Shown piece by piece: positions 1 through 5,464 of a stretch of DNA of 9,315 nucleotides. Both the position numbers and the translations under genes were made by a program. Position 1 is the stretch's first letter. The number at the start of each line of letters is the position of its first letter. Origin of the DNA: an uncultured Actinomycetes bacterium (GTDB taxonomy: Bacteria > Actinomycetota > Acidimicrobiia > Acidimicrobiales > Acidimicrobilacustridaceae); contig CAMFLJ010000134.1 in the NCBI GenBank assembly GCA_945957335.1, positions 1-9,315 on the forward strand, given 5' to 3'. The notes beneath the pieces were generated by a model that saw nothing but the letters and a program-made list of their open reading frames with translations, searched no databases and had not been told where the DNA came from.

Positions 1-168
1 CGGGTCGCTGTAGACGGGCACCTGCAGCGCTTCGTCGGCGGTGGTCACCGTGGTGGTCGTGCCCTCGGCCGGCCCGTCGCTGCCCGAGCAGGCCACCACT
101 CCCAGGCACGCGCTCCCGACGAGCGCCAGCGCGGCCAGCACGCGGCGGGAGGGCGGGCGGCCGGTCAT
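1..168 (-). CDS. Lipoprotein, N-terminal part only (cut by left window edge)
   Basis: The minus strand from ATG at 168 stays open to base 1, giving 56 residues with no stop. The N-terminus has a basic n-region (RPPSRR, residues 4-9) and a hydrophobic core (about 10-26). It then has a lipobox V-V-A-C with the lipidated Cys expected at residue 27; Cys21 (G-S-A-C) fits less well. A Ser/Gly/Thr-rich linker (residues 28-43) follows, as in many actinobacterial exported lipoproteins. The mature domain is outside the window, so the function cannot be told; a substrate-binding protein or an envelope lipoprotein are both possible. It is divergent from the PH-domain gene, with about 75 bases between them that presumably hold promoters for both. 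Lipoprotein status is read from the sequence; the role is unknown. Confidence 0.72.
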   Translation of the reverse strand, partial: MTGRPPSRRVLAALALVGSACLGVVACSGSDGPAEGTTTTVTTADEALQVPVYSDP

Positions 169-243
169 GGGCGCCGAGAGTAACGGTGGTCCGGCCCGCC
201 GGGCGCCCACCGGGTCGGGCGGCTGTTGCGGCACACTGGAGGC

Positions 244-651
244 GTGAGAGGTTCCGGGTTCCGGCTCCGGGTCTCGGCCTTCGGGCGCGTCTGGCGCACC
301 CTGGTCCTGATCCTCGGCCTGCTGATGTTCGTGCCGGCGACGCTGAGCAGCGCCGTCCCCGGCATGTGGCGCGTCCTGTTGGGGCTCGTCGTGCTCTTCT
401 GTCTCGCCGGGCTGCGCATCCTCTGGGGCCCCGTCGTGGTGGTGGGCCCCAAGGGCCTGCGCATCCAGCGCAACTGGCCGCTGCGCCGCGACTTCCTCTG
501 GTACCGCATCCTCTCCATCGACGTGATCCCGGGCTTCTGGCACCTCGAGATCGAGCTCAACTCGGGGGAGCGGGTCACGCTCCCGGCCGTCGACGACCTC
601 GAGCGGCTCTACCACCTGATGGAGCAGCACCGCAGTGCCCTCGACGCCTGA
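244..651 (+). CDS. PH-domain (bPH_6-like) small membrane protein
   Basis: A 135-residue protein from GTG at 244. It has two closely spaced hydrophobic segments (about residues 19-36 and 43-60) followed by a short soluble domain. That domain starts with V-V-V-V-G-P-K-G-L-R-I (about 64-74) and continues with W-Y-R-I-L-S-I-D-V-I (86-95). This layout matches the small actinobacterial PH-domain membrane proteins related to mycobacterial CFP-6 (bPH_6 type), in which a helical hairpin anchors a cytoplasmic PH-like barrel. The biochemical role of that family is poorly known. Start choice is uncertain: GGAGG lies only one base before GTG 244, and an in-frame TTG at 226 is an alternative that adds six residues. 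The gene is followed after 57 bases by the ECF sigma gene on the same strand. Family assignment is by recognition, not by a search. Confidence 0.68.
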   Translation: MRGSGFRLRVSAFGRVWRTLVLILGLLMFVPATLSSAVPGMWRVLLGLVVLFCLAGLRILWGPVVVVGPKGLRIQRNWPLRRDFLWYRILSIDVIPGFWHLEIELNSGERVTLPAVDDLERLYHLMEQHRSALDA

Positions 652-660
652 GGCATCCCC

Positions 661-702
661 TCGGACTGGTCCGACTCCATGCGTGTCCACTGGCAGTAGC
701 TT
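661..702 (+). promoter_or_regulatory. Candidate leaderless promoter and inverted repeat upstream of the sigma gene
   Basis: A perfect inverted repeat TCGGAC-TG-GTCCGA spans 661-674. Downstream, TAGCTT at 697-702 fits the TAnnnT form of a -10 element and lies about seven bases before the GTG at 709, so the transcript could start at or next to the start codon. No ribosome-binding sequence precedes GTG 709, which agrees with a leaderless mRNA. No good -35 hexamer is visible; the inverted repeat sits just upstream of where one would be and could be an operator. This is inference from short motifs. Confidence 0.3.
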
Positions 703-708
703 GCGGCG

Positions 709-1278
709 GTGATCGGCGAGGCCTTCCCCGAGGTCCTCAAAGCGGCTCAGGCCGGCAACTCCGACGCGCTCGGGCGCCTCTACTCAGAGTGCTCGCCCCG
801 CGTGCTCGGCTACCTGCGCTCGCAGGGCATCGCCGACCACGAGGACATCGCGGCCGAGGTCTTCGTCTCGATGGTGCGCAACCTCGGCAGCTTCCACGGC
901 GACGAGGACTCGTTCCGGGGGTGGGTGTTCACCATCGCCCAGCGCCGCCTCGTCGACGAGCGACGGCGCCGTGGCCGACGTCCCGAGGAGCCCTTCGAGA
1001 CCGAGGACCTCGTGGAGGTGCTGGGCATCGGGTCGGGTGGCGAGAGCGGGGTCGAGAGCGAGGCGCTCGAGCGCCTGCGCACCTCGGGCCTGCTCGAGGC
1101 CATCGAGCAGCTCACCCCCGACCAGCGCTCCGTCCTCTACCTGCGGGCCGTCGCCGACCTGAGCGTCCCCGACATCGCCCGCGCCCTCGACAAGCCCGAG
1201 ACCGCGGTCAAGGCGCTCCTGCGCCGGGCCGCGGCGACGTTGAACCGGCGTCTCGCGGAGCAGGAGGGCGGGGAATGA
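709..1278 (+). CDS. ECF-type sigma-70 family RNA polymerase sigma factor
   Basis: A 189-residue protein with the two-domain ECF layout. Region sigma2 covers about residues 10-90, with D-I-A-A-E-V-F (46-52), then F-R-G-W-V-F-T-I-A (69-77) and the basic run R-R-L-V-D-E-R-R-R-R (79-88) for core and -10 binding. A loose acidic/Gly linker (about 93-120) follows. Region sigma4 starts at L-T-P-D-Q-R (135-140) and holds the helix-turn-helix around L-S-V-P-D-I-A-R-A-L (151-160), then A-V-K-A-L-L-R-R-A (166-174) as recognition helix. It should direct RNA polymerase to a small envelope or stress regulon. An in-frame TAG at 697-699 makes GTG 709 the first possible start, and no ribosome-binding site precedes it. 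The next gene on the same strand encodes a membrane protein that may be its anti-sigma partner. The ECF group cannot be assigned by eye. Confidence 0.92.
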   Translation: MIGEAFPEVLKAAQAGNSDALGRLYSECSPRVLGYLRSQGIADHEDIAAEVFVSMVRNLGSFHGDEDSFRGWVFTIAQRRLVDERRRRGRRPEEPFETEDLVEVLGIGSGGESGVESEALERLRTSGLLEAIEQLTPDQRSVLYLRAVADLSVPDIARALDKPETAVKALLRRAAATLNRRLAEQEGGE

Positions 1279-1289
1279 ACGCGATGCCG

Positions 1290-1316
1290 GGAACTTCCCC
1301 AGGGGGCCGAACGACC
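1290..1316 (+). promoter_or_regulatory. Candidate ECF-type promoter for the repeat membrane protein gene
   Basis: GGAACTT at 1290-1296 is an exact match to the classic ECF -35 element. CGAC at 1312-1315, 17 bases after GGAAC, is one base off the CGTC -10 core used by several actinobacterial ECF factors. The -35 is embedded in the inverted repeat GGGAA-C-TTCCC (1289-1299). It begins 11 bases after the sigma stop codon and about 70 bases before the next start, so the upstream sigma factor could drive its own partner gene. A second, housekeeping-like possibility in the same gap is TTGCCA (1324-1329) with TATCGG 16 bases later. Neither is proven. Confidence 0.35.
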
Positions 1317-1380
1317 CAAATCTTTGCCAACTACCTCATATGGGGTATCGGGTGTGCCTTCCCCACCGATGGAGCAGGCA

Positions 1381-2145
1381 ATGAGTGAGGAGCGCGACGG
1401 GATGAGCCCGTACGGCGAGCACGACGACCTCGGTGTGATCGACGACGAGTACTTCGTCGCCGACCTGCGCGCCGTGTTCGAGCGGCCCGCTGCCCCGGAG
1501 GTCGCTGATCGTCACCTCACCGCGATGCGCGAGGTCGCACGCGACCTCCTCCCGCCGGTCGCCGCCGAAGGTGTCGAGGCCCCGTTCTGGACCTGGCCCC
1601 GCCGGCTGGGCGCGGCCGTCGCCGCGCTCGCGGTCGCCGTGCTCGGCCTCGGCGGCCTGGGCATGGCCGGCGCCCTCCCCGGTCCGGTGCAGGACTTCGT
1701 CGCCACCGTCGGCGATCACATCGGCCTCGACGTCCCGAAGGCCGACGGCACCGTCCCCGGCCATCGCAGCACCTCCGGCGACACGGCCACCACGACCTCC
1801 AGCGGGAGCGCCCCCGGCCAGACCGGCTCGACGCCCGGCCAGTCGGGCGAGACGCCGGCCAACGGCGCCGAGGCGCCCGGGCAGGCCGGCACCACGCCGG
1901 GCCAGTCCGGCACCGCCCCCGGCCAGGTCGACAACCCCTCGGCCACCGCGCCGGGCCAGGTGGGCAACCCCGGCGCCACGGCCCCGGGCAAGGTCGACAA
2001 CCCGTCGGCCACCGCGCCGGGCCAGGCGGGTGCGGGCAACCCCAACGCCGGCAGCGGCAACAACAGCGGGAACGCCTACGCCGGCAGCGGCAACAACAAC
2101 GCCGGAGGCAACGGCAAGGGCGCGACCACCACCACGCGTCCCTGA
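1381..2145 (+). CDS. Single-pass membrane protein with Pro-Gly-Gln repeat stalk; possible anti-sigma partner
   Basis: A 254-residue protein in three parts. Residues 1-72 are acidic and soluble (D-D-E-Y-F-V-A-D-L-R at 21-30; L-T-A-M-R-E-V-A-R at 46-54) and should be cytoplasmic, because P-R-R precedes the single membrane segment (about 77-98). After it come G-P-V-Q-D-F-V-A-T-V and G-L-D-V-P (101-119), then a low-complexity Pro/Gly/Gln/Thr/Asn region to the C-terminus: eight P-G-Q or P-G-K units (145-215) and two A-G-S-G-N-N blocks. The position behind an ECF sigma gene and the topology are those of a membrane anti-sigma factor, but the His/Cys zinc motif of ZAS-type anti-sigmas is absent. ATG 1381 is chosen because GGAG lies six bases upstream; ATG 1369 and TTG 1324 are in frame but less likely. 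The stalk could span or sense the cell wall. The function is inferred from position and layout only. Confidence 0.75.
   Translation: MSEERDGMSPYGEHDDLGVIDDEYFVADLRAVFERPAAPEVADRHLTAMREVARDLLPPVAAEGVEAPFWTWPRRLGAAVAALAVAVLGLGGLGMAGALPGPVQDFVATVGDHIGLDVPKADGTVPGHRSTSGDTATTTSSGSAPGQTGSTPGQSGETPANGAEAPGQAGTTPGQSGTAPGQVDNPSATAPGQVGNPGATAPGKVDNPSATAPGQAGAGNPNAGSGNNSGNAYAGSGNNNAGGNGKGATTTTRP
1810..2028 (+). repeat. Coding tandem repeats: A-P-G-Q units in the stalk
   Basis: The DNA encodes repeated A/T-P-G-Q/K units. The first group is spaced 7 or 14 residues apart. Then come three 11-residue units of the form T-A-P-G-Q-V-D-N-P-S-A, with G for D or S and K for Q as variants, and a fourth diverged copy ending in A-G-A-G-N-P. 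The nucleotide copies differ at synonymous sites, so the array has been kept as protein and is not a recent duplication. Length variation between strains would be expected. Confidence 0.8.
2045..2098 (+). repeat. 20-base direct repeat encoding A-G-S-G-N-N
   Basis: ACGCCGGCAGCGGCAACAAC occurs at 2045-2064 and again from 2078, with an 11-codon period (33 bases). The copies encode the Asn/Gly/Ser-rich end of the stalk. Unlike the P-G-Q units, they are identical over 20 bases, suggesting a more recent duplication. Confidence 0.75.
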
Positions 2146-2149
2146 CCTC

Positions 2150-2168
2150 GGGCCCGCGGCCCGGGCCC
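2150..2168 (+). terminator. GC hairpin just after the repeat protein stop codon
   Basis: GGGCCCG-CGGCC-CGGGCCC forms a perfect 7-bp GC stem with a 5-base loop, four bases after the stop. There is no T-tract, so it may be a T-less actinobacterial terminator or only a pausing/stability element. It would separate the sigma/membrane-protein unit from the tad genes. Confidence 0.35.
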
Positions 2169-2317
2169 GTCGATCGAGCCGTCTGACGCGATCGAGGCCC
2201 GGCACGGCCTACGATCGGCCGCGGCGCGCACCCCTCGCCGGCCGGGAGGAAATCCTCGGCGCGGCCGTCTCCATTTGGCGTGGTCGGGCGATGGACCTGA
2301 CGTGGGTACGACTACTG

Positions 2318-2336
2318 CAACCACGGAGAGTGGTTG
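2318..2336 (+). promoter_or_regulatory. Hairpin that displays the tadE ribosome-binding site in its loop
   Basis: CAACCAC (2318-2324) pairs perfectly with GTGGTTG (2330-2336) around the loop GGAGA (2325-2329). The loop contains the only Shine-Dalgarno-like sequence (GGAG, 2325-2328), ten bases before ATG 2339. A GGA displayed in the loop of a short stem at a ribosome-binding site is the layout bound by CsrA/RsmA-type translational regulators, although such proteins are not typical of actinobacteria. It could equally be a simple structured leader. The upstream gap (2146-2317) contains another short inverted repeat, GAGGA-AA-TCCTC at 2246-2257, and no clear promoter. Confidence 0.45.
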
Positions 2337-2338
2337 AA

Positions 2339-2881
2339 ATGGCGCAGACGGCGGAATTCCGCCACCCTCCGCGGCAGCGCTCGCGACGACTCGGGGGCGA
2401 CGACGGCGCCGCCCTCGTCGAGTTCGCGCTCGTCATGCCCGTGCTGGCGCTGTTCCTCTTCGGGCTCGTCGAGTTCGGGATCAACCTCAACGACTACCAG
2501 TCCATCCGCCAAGCCGTGCGTGACACCGCCCGCAACGCCATCGTCCAGGACTACGGCAACAGCGGCACGTGTGCCCAGGCCGGCTCGACCGGGTCGGACA
2601 ACGCCAACGCCATGATCTGCACCACCCGGGCGAACTCCGGGCTCGGGAGCAACCTCACCGTGCAGGTCATCTTCACCGACAACAACGGCTCCAACGACTT
2701 CACCACCGACAAGGTGAAGGTGTGCGCGGTCGCCAAGGCCAAGTCGGTGACGGGCATCATCTCGCCGTTCCTGAAGTCCGTGTACCTGAAGTCGGGGGTC
2801 GAGACTCGCGCCGAGAAGAAGCTGACCCTCACCACGACCACGAACGTCGACCCGAGCGGAGGGAACTGGTCATGGTGCTGA
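2339..2881 (+). CDS. TadE-like pseudopilin / pilus assembly protein
   Basis: A 180-residue protein with the TadE N-terminus. A basic, Arg-rich leader (residues 1-20) is followed by D-D-G-A-A-L-V-E-F-A-L-V-M-P (21-34). This resembles a type IV prepilin processing site: cleavage after Gly23 would leave Glu28 as the fifth mature residue, and the hydrophobic helix continues to about residue 46. N-D-Y-Q-S-I-R-Q-A-V-R-D-T-A-R (51-65) is the usual amphipathic stretch after the helix. The ectodomain is Thr/Asn-rich and has four Cys (78, 94, 129, 180), with Cys180 as the last residue. TadE proteins are minor pseudopilins of Tad/Flp pilus systems, processed by a dedicated prepilin peptidase. ATG 2339 is chosen for the GGAG ten bases upstream; ATG 2291 and GTG 2330 are in frame but lack spacing. 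It overlaps the next gene by ten bases, implying coupled translation. Confidence 0.88.
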   Translation: MAQTAEFRHPPRQRSRRLGGDDGAALVEFALVMPVLALFLFGLVEFGINLNDYQSIRQAVRDTARNAIVQDYGNSGTCAQAGSTGSDNANAMICTTRANSGLGSNLTVQVIFTDNNGSNDFTTDKVKVCAVAKAKSVTGIISPFLKSVYLKSGVETRAEKKLTLTTTTNVDPSGGNWSWC

Positions 2882-4326
2882 GGCACGCCTTCGGACGCGG
2901 CGGCCGCAACCAGCGCGGCCGTGGCGACAAGGGCATCTCCCTGATCGTCGTGGCCCTCTGCATGGTGGCCATCTGCGGGGTCGCCGCCATCGTCGTCGAC
3001 CTCGGCAACGCCCGGCAGGTCCGCCGTGAGCTCCAGGGCGGCGTCGACGCCGCCGCCCTCGCCGGCTCGCTCGACCTGCCCGTCAAGGGCGACAACACCA
3101 CGACCCGCACCACCAAGCAGAGCCAGGCCCGCAACACGGCCATGGCCTACGCCATCCGCAACCTGGTCGGCCCCAATGCCGTCCAGACCCAGACCTGCGG
3201 CAACGCCTTCACCTGCACCGACTCGGTGGGCGGCGTGAGCTTCACCGTGACCACCCCCTGGAACCCGGGAACGAACTCGCTCCCCGCCGACACCTCCGAC
3301 TCGAACTTCATCGGGTACGTCTACGTGCAGGCATGCCAGGCGACCCCGACCTTCTTCGCCAAGGTCGTCAACCAGTCGTCGCCGAACACCTGTCGCAAGG
3401 CGGTGGGCCGGTACATCTCTGACAGCTTCAAGGGTGATTTCGGCCTCGTCGCCACCGACCCCTCCCAGTGCGCCGCCCTCCAGTTCGAGGGCAACAGCAC
3501 CACCGTGCTCACGTCGAACGGCGCGGTCATGGTCAACTCCAACTGCACCAGCGGCAATGCCCAGGCCCTCGACTCGAGCGGCTCCAGCTGGCAGCTGAAG
3601 TTCATCGACAGCGGTGGCAACTACGTGCCCGGCTACGTGGGCGTCGTCGGCGGGGCCACGCTCGCGCCCTGCGATCCCGCGACGCAGACCACCAAGTGCA
3701 CCACCACGACGCCGACGACGGGCATCTCGCCGTTCGGTGACCCGCTGAGCGGCATGACCGCCCCGACCAAGCCGTCGGGCGCGGCCGCGACCTGCGACAA
3801 CAAGGGCGGGACCATCTCGCCCGGGCTCTTCAGCGGCTGCAAGGTCACCACCGGAGACCTCAACATCCAGCCGGGCATCTACTTCATCACCGGTGACCTC
3901 ACCTTCAACGGCGGCAACATCCAGTGCGTCGACAACGGGGCGACGACCTGCGCGAACACAGGTGTTCTCCTGTACGTGCAGGGCTCGATCACGCTGAACG
4001 GCAACGGCAAGATCTTCCTGCCCCCCTACAACGCCGGCAGCTGCTCGCCGCCCTACGTCGGCACCTGCTACAGCGGCCTGTCGATCTGGCAGACCGGCTC
4101 GAGCACCGCCACGATCAACGGCACCAACGACTTCTCCCTCGGGAGCGTCTACGTGCCGAACGCCATGCTCAAGGCCAACGGCAACGGCGGCGGGGCGCAG
4201 GTGAACATCAACGGCCTCGTCGTCGCCAAGACGGTCGACATCTCCGGCACCTTCGACTTCAACATCAAGGTGCCGTCGACAGCCCCGGATGCGCCTGACA
4301 AGGCGAGCCACGGCCTCGAGAAGTAG
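2872..4326 (+). CDS. TadG-like pilus assembly protein with Cys-rich beta-helix-like ectodomain
   Basis: A 484-residue protein. Residues 1-20 are basic (R-G-R-G-D-K before the membrane). A hydrophobic helix spans about 22-43, and V-V-D-L-G-N-A-R-Q-V-R-R-E-L-Q-G-G-V-D-A (41-60) with A-A-A-L-A-G-S is the hallmark of the TadG/TadE-like N-terminal domain. The rest should be outside the membrane. It is rich in Thr, Asn, Gly and Ser and carries 14 Cys (109, 115, 155, 174, 200, 225, 267, 276, 308, 323, 352, 360, 391, 399), an even number suited to disulfides. From about residue 313 onward, short strands alternate with N-G turns (G-D-L-T-F-N-G-G-N-I, G-S-I-T-L-N-G-N-G-K-I, V-N-I-N-G-L-V-V), suggesting a right-handed beta-helix like those of other Tad/PilX-associated proteins. 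GGAGGG (2858-2863) sits eight bases before ATG 2872. It probably works with the TadE-like protein as a surface or assembly component; the exact role is unknown. Confidence 0.85.
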   Translation: MVLRHAFGRGGRNQRGRGDKGISLIVVALCMVAICGVAAIVVDLGNARQVRRELQGGVDAAALAGSLDLPVKGDNTTTRTTKQSQARNTAMAYAIRNLVGPNAVQTQTCGNAFTCTDSVGGVSFTVTTPWNPGTNSLPADTSDSNFIGYVYVQACQATPTFFAKVVNQSSPNTCRKAVGRYISDSFKGDFGLVATDPSQCAALQFEGNSTTVLTSNGAVMVNSNCTSGNAQALDSSGSSWQLKFIDSGGNYVPGYVGVVGGATLAPCDPATQTTKCTTTTPTTGISPFGDPLSGMTAPTKPSGAAATCDNKGGTISPGLFSGCKVTTGDLNIQPGIYFITGDLTFNGGNIQCVDNGATTCANTGVLLYVQGSITLNGNGKIFLPPYNAGSCSPPYVGTCYSGLSIWQTGSSTATINGTNDFSLGSVYVPNAMLKANGNGGGAQVNINGLVVAKTVDISGTFDFNIKVPSTAPDAPDKASHGLEK

Positions 4327-4364
4327 TGCCGCGGCCGGTGGCCCGGACCGCCGACCACGGCAGC

Positions 4365-4394
4365 GCTGCACCCGCCTCCCTCGGCGGGTGCAGC
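4365..4394. terminator. Strong hairpin between convergent genes
   Basis: GCTGCACCCGCC (4365-4376) and GGCGGGTGCAGC (4383-4394) form a perfect 12-bp stem with the loop TCCCTC. It lies 38 bases after the tadG-like stop and 10 bases beyond the end of the convergent amidohydrolase-like gene, so it can serve both strands. No T-tract follows, as is common in GC-rich actinobacteria. Confidence 0.75.
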
Positions 4395-4404
4395 CGCGTC
4401 CGGC

Positions 4405-5262
4405 CTAGAGCTTCAGTACCTTGCGGGCGTTCTCCCGCAGGAACTTCGGCCACACCTCGTCCTTGAACGGCACGTTCGGCAGCTCGGCGAAGATGCGGTC
4501 GTAGCTGAGCCCCGCCGGGAAGTAGCCGGCGTACATGACCTTGTCGGCGCCGCGCGAGTTGGCGTAGTCGATGATCACCTTGTCGTAGTGCTTCGGGGCG
4601 AACGCCGAGGTCGAGTAGTAGAGGCCCGGCCACTTGAGCATCAGCTTCATGGCCAGCTCGGTCCAGGGCTGCGCACCGTGGCGCATCACGAAGGTGAGCT
4701 CGGGGAAGTCGTACATGACCTCGTCGATGAGCTCGACGTGCTGGGGCTTGAACGGGATCCGGGGCCCGGGGATGCCGACGCACACGAAGATCGGGATGTC
4801 GAGCTCCACGCACAGCGCGTAGAACGGGTACATCTTCTTGTCGTTCAGCGGCACCTTGAACCCGGCCGGGAAGGTGCTCAGGGCGTTGAGCCCGAACTGC
4901 TCGTTGAGCCCGCGGATCTTCTCGATGCCGGGCATCACGTCGTTGGGGTCGAACTCGTAGCACTTGAGGAACCGCGCCGGGTGCTCCTGCACCGCTCGCA
5001 CGCAGTCCTCGCGGTCGGGGTTGAACCCGAGCATCGCGGTCTCGATGTTGTGCTTGTCGAGCTGGTCGACCAGGACGGCCACCGGGTCGACGCTGTCGTC
5101 GAGGTCGGCCGGCACGTCCTTGAACATGTACTGCGCCGGCATCTTGTAGTCCTGGCTCTCCTCCTTCAGGTGAGGAGCCAGGAACTTGTAGACCTCTTTG
5201 CGGTTCCGGCTCGGCATCCCCACGAAGGTCTCGATGATGCCGATGTCGTCCGGGAATCCCAT
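4405..5262 (-). CDS. Amidohydrolase-2 family protein with degenerate metal site
   Basis: A 285-residue protein starting M-G-F-P-D-D-I-G-I-I. It resembles the group of actinobacterial proteins annotated as amidohydrolase family (ACMSD/2-pyrone-dicarboxylate lactonase-like TIM barrels), often found in lipid or xenobiotic catabolic loci. Recognisable parts are D-P-V-A-V-L-V-D-Q-L-D-K-H-N-I (59-73), F-L-K-C-Y-E-F-D-P (98-106) and T-F-V-M-R-H-G-A-Q-P-W (190-200). The N-terminal H-x-H pair is missing (E-T-F-V-G-M-P at 11-17), and the late catalytic Asp is not seen where expected (M-Y-A-G-Y-F-P, 243-249). Only His195 sits where a metal ligand would be. The substrate is unknown, and it may not be a hydrolase. 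ATG 5262 is preferred over upstream in-frame starts because AGGGGG precedes it at good spacing and the upstream extension is low-complexity. It has its own leader, behind hairpins at 5347-5420. Confidence 0.82.
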   Translation of the reverse strand: MGFPDDIGIIETFVGMPSRNRKEVYKFLAPHLKEESQDYKMPAQYMFKDVPADLDDSVDPVAVLVDQLDKHNIETAMLGFNPDREDCVRAVQEHPARFLKCYEFDPNDVMPGIEKIRGLNEQFGLNALSTFPAGFKVPLNDKKMYPFYALCVELDIPIFVCVGIPGPRIPFKPQHVELIDEVMYDFPELTFVMRHGAQPWTELAMKLMLKWPGLYYSTSAFAPKHYDKVIIDYANSRGADKVMYAGYFPAGLSYDRIFAELPNVPFKDEVWPKFLRENARKVLKL

Positions 5263-5346
5263 GCGTACGTCCCCCTGTGGTGTGGTCGCCCCGGATCGTA
5301 GGGCACCCCCGGGGTGGGTGAGCCCAGCGACCCGGCCCCGGACGCG

Positions 5347-5382
5347 GCGATGCCCGCCCGGAGGGGGAGGGGCGGGCATCGC
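5347..5382 (-). terminator. 13-bp hairpin terminator downstream of the 72-residue gene
   Basis: GCGATGCCCGCCC (5347-5359) pairs perfectly with GGGCGGGCATCGC (5370-5382) around a 10-base purine loop. For leftward transcription it follows the stop of the small protein gene (5465) by about 80 bases and precedes the amidohydrolase-like start, so it probably ends the upstream unit. No T-tract follows it. Confidence 0.65.
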
Positions 5383-5387
5383 AGTCG

Positions 5388-5420
5388 CACGACCCGGGAG
5401 GGGGACCCGGTCGCGTCGTG
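5388..5420. other. Second hairpin next to the terminator
   Basis: CACGAC-CCGGG, a 7-base loop, then CCCGG and GTCGTG form a 5+6-bp stem with a 4-base bulge (TCGC) on the right arm. It lies directly beside the 5347-5382 hairpin, giving two hairpins in tandem. A further small inverted repeat, CACCCC-C-GGGGTG, lies near 5305. They may act together as a terminator or as an mRNA stability block. Confidence 0.4.
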
Positions 5421-5464
5421 GGATCGGCTGGCCCCGGGGGGAGGGGCGCCGACCCCAGGGGGGA

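Noticed and set aside
186..1388. 400-residue rightward reading frame overlapping the PH-domain and sigma genes
   Set aside because: Its product is almost entirely Arg/Ala/Pro/Gly, the usual shadow of GC-rich codons, and it overlaps two well-supported genes.
1810..2098. CRISPR array or non-coding tandem repeat
   Set aside because: The repeats keep the reading frame, vary at synonymous sites and have 7- or 11-codon periods; there are no spacers.
2146..2338. Riboswitch (cyclic-di-GMP type) in front of tadE
   Set aside because: No conserved aptamer core could be found; only two short inverted repeats are visible.
2551..4371. 606-residue leftward frame opposite the TadE/TadG genes
   Set aside because: Val/Gly/Ala/Asp/Arg-biased shadow with no domains; the opposite strand holds clear TadE and TadG signatures and ribosome-binding sites.
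5357..5376. G-quadruplex in the G-rich loop of the 5347-5382 hairpin
   Set aside because: Only three G-runs are close together, they compete with a perfect 13-bp stem, and the RNA made here is the C-rich strand.
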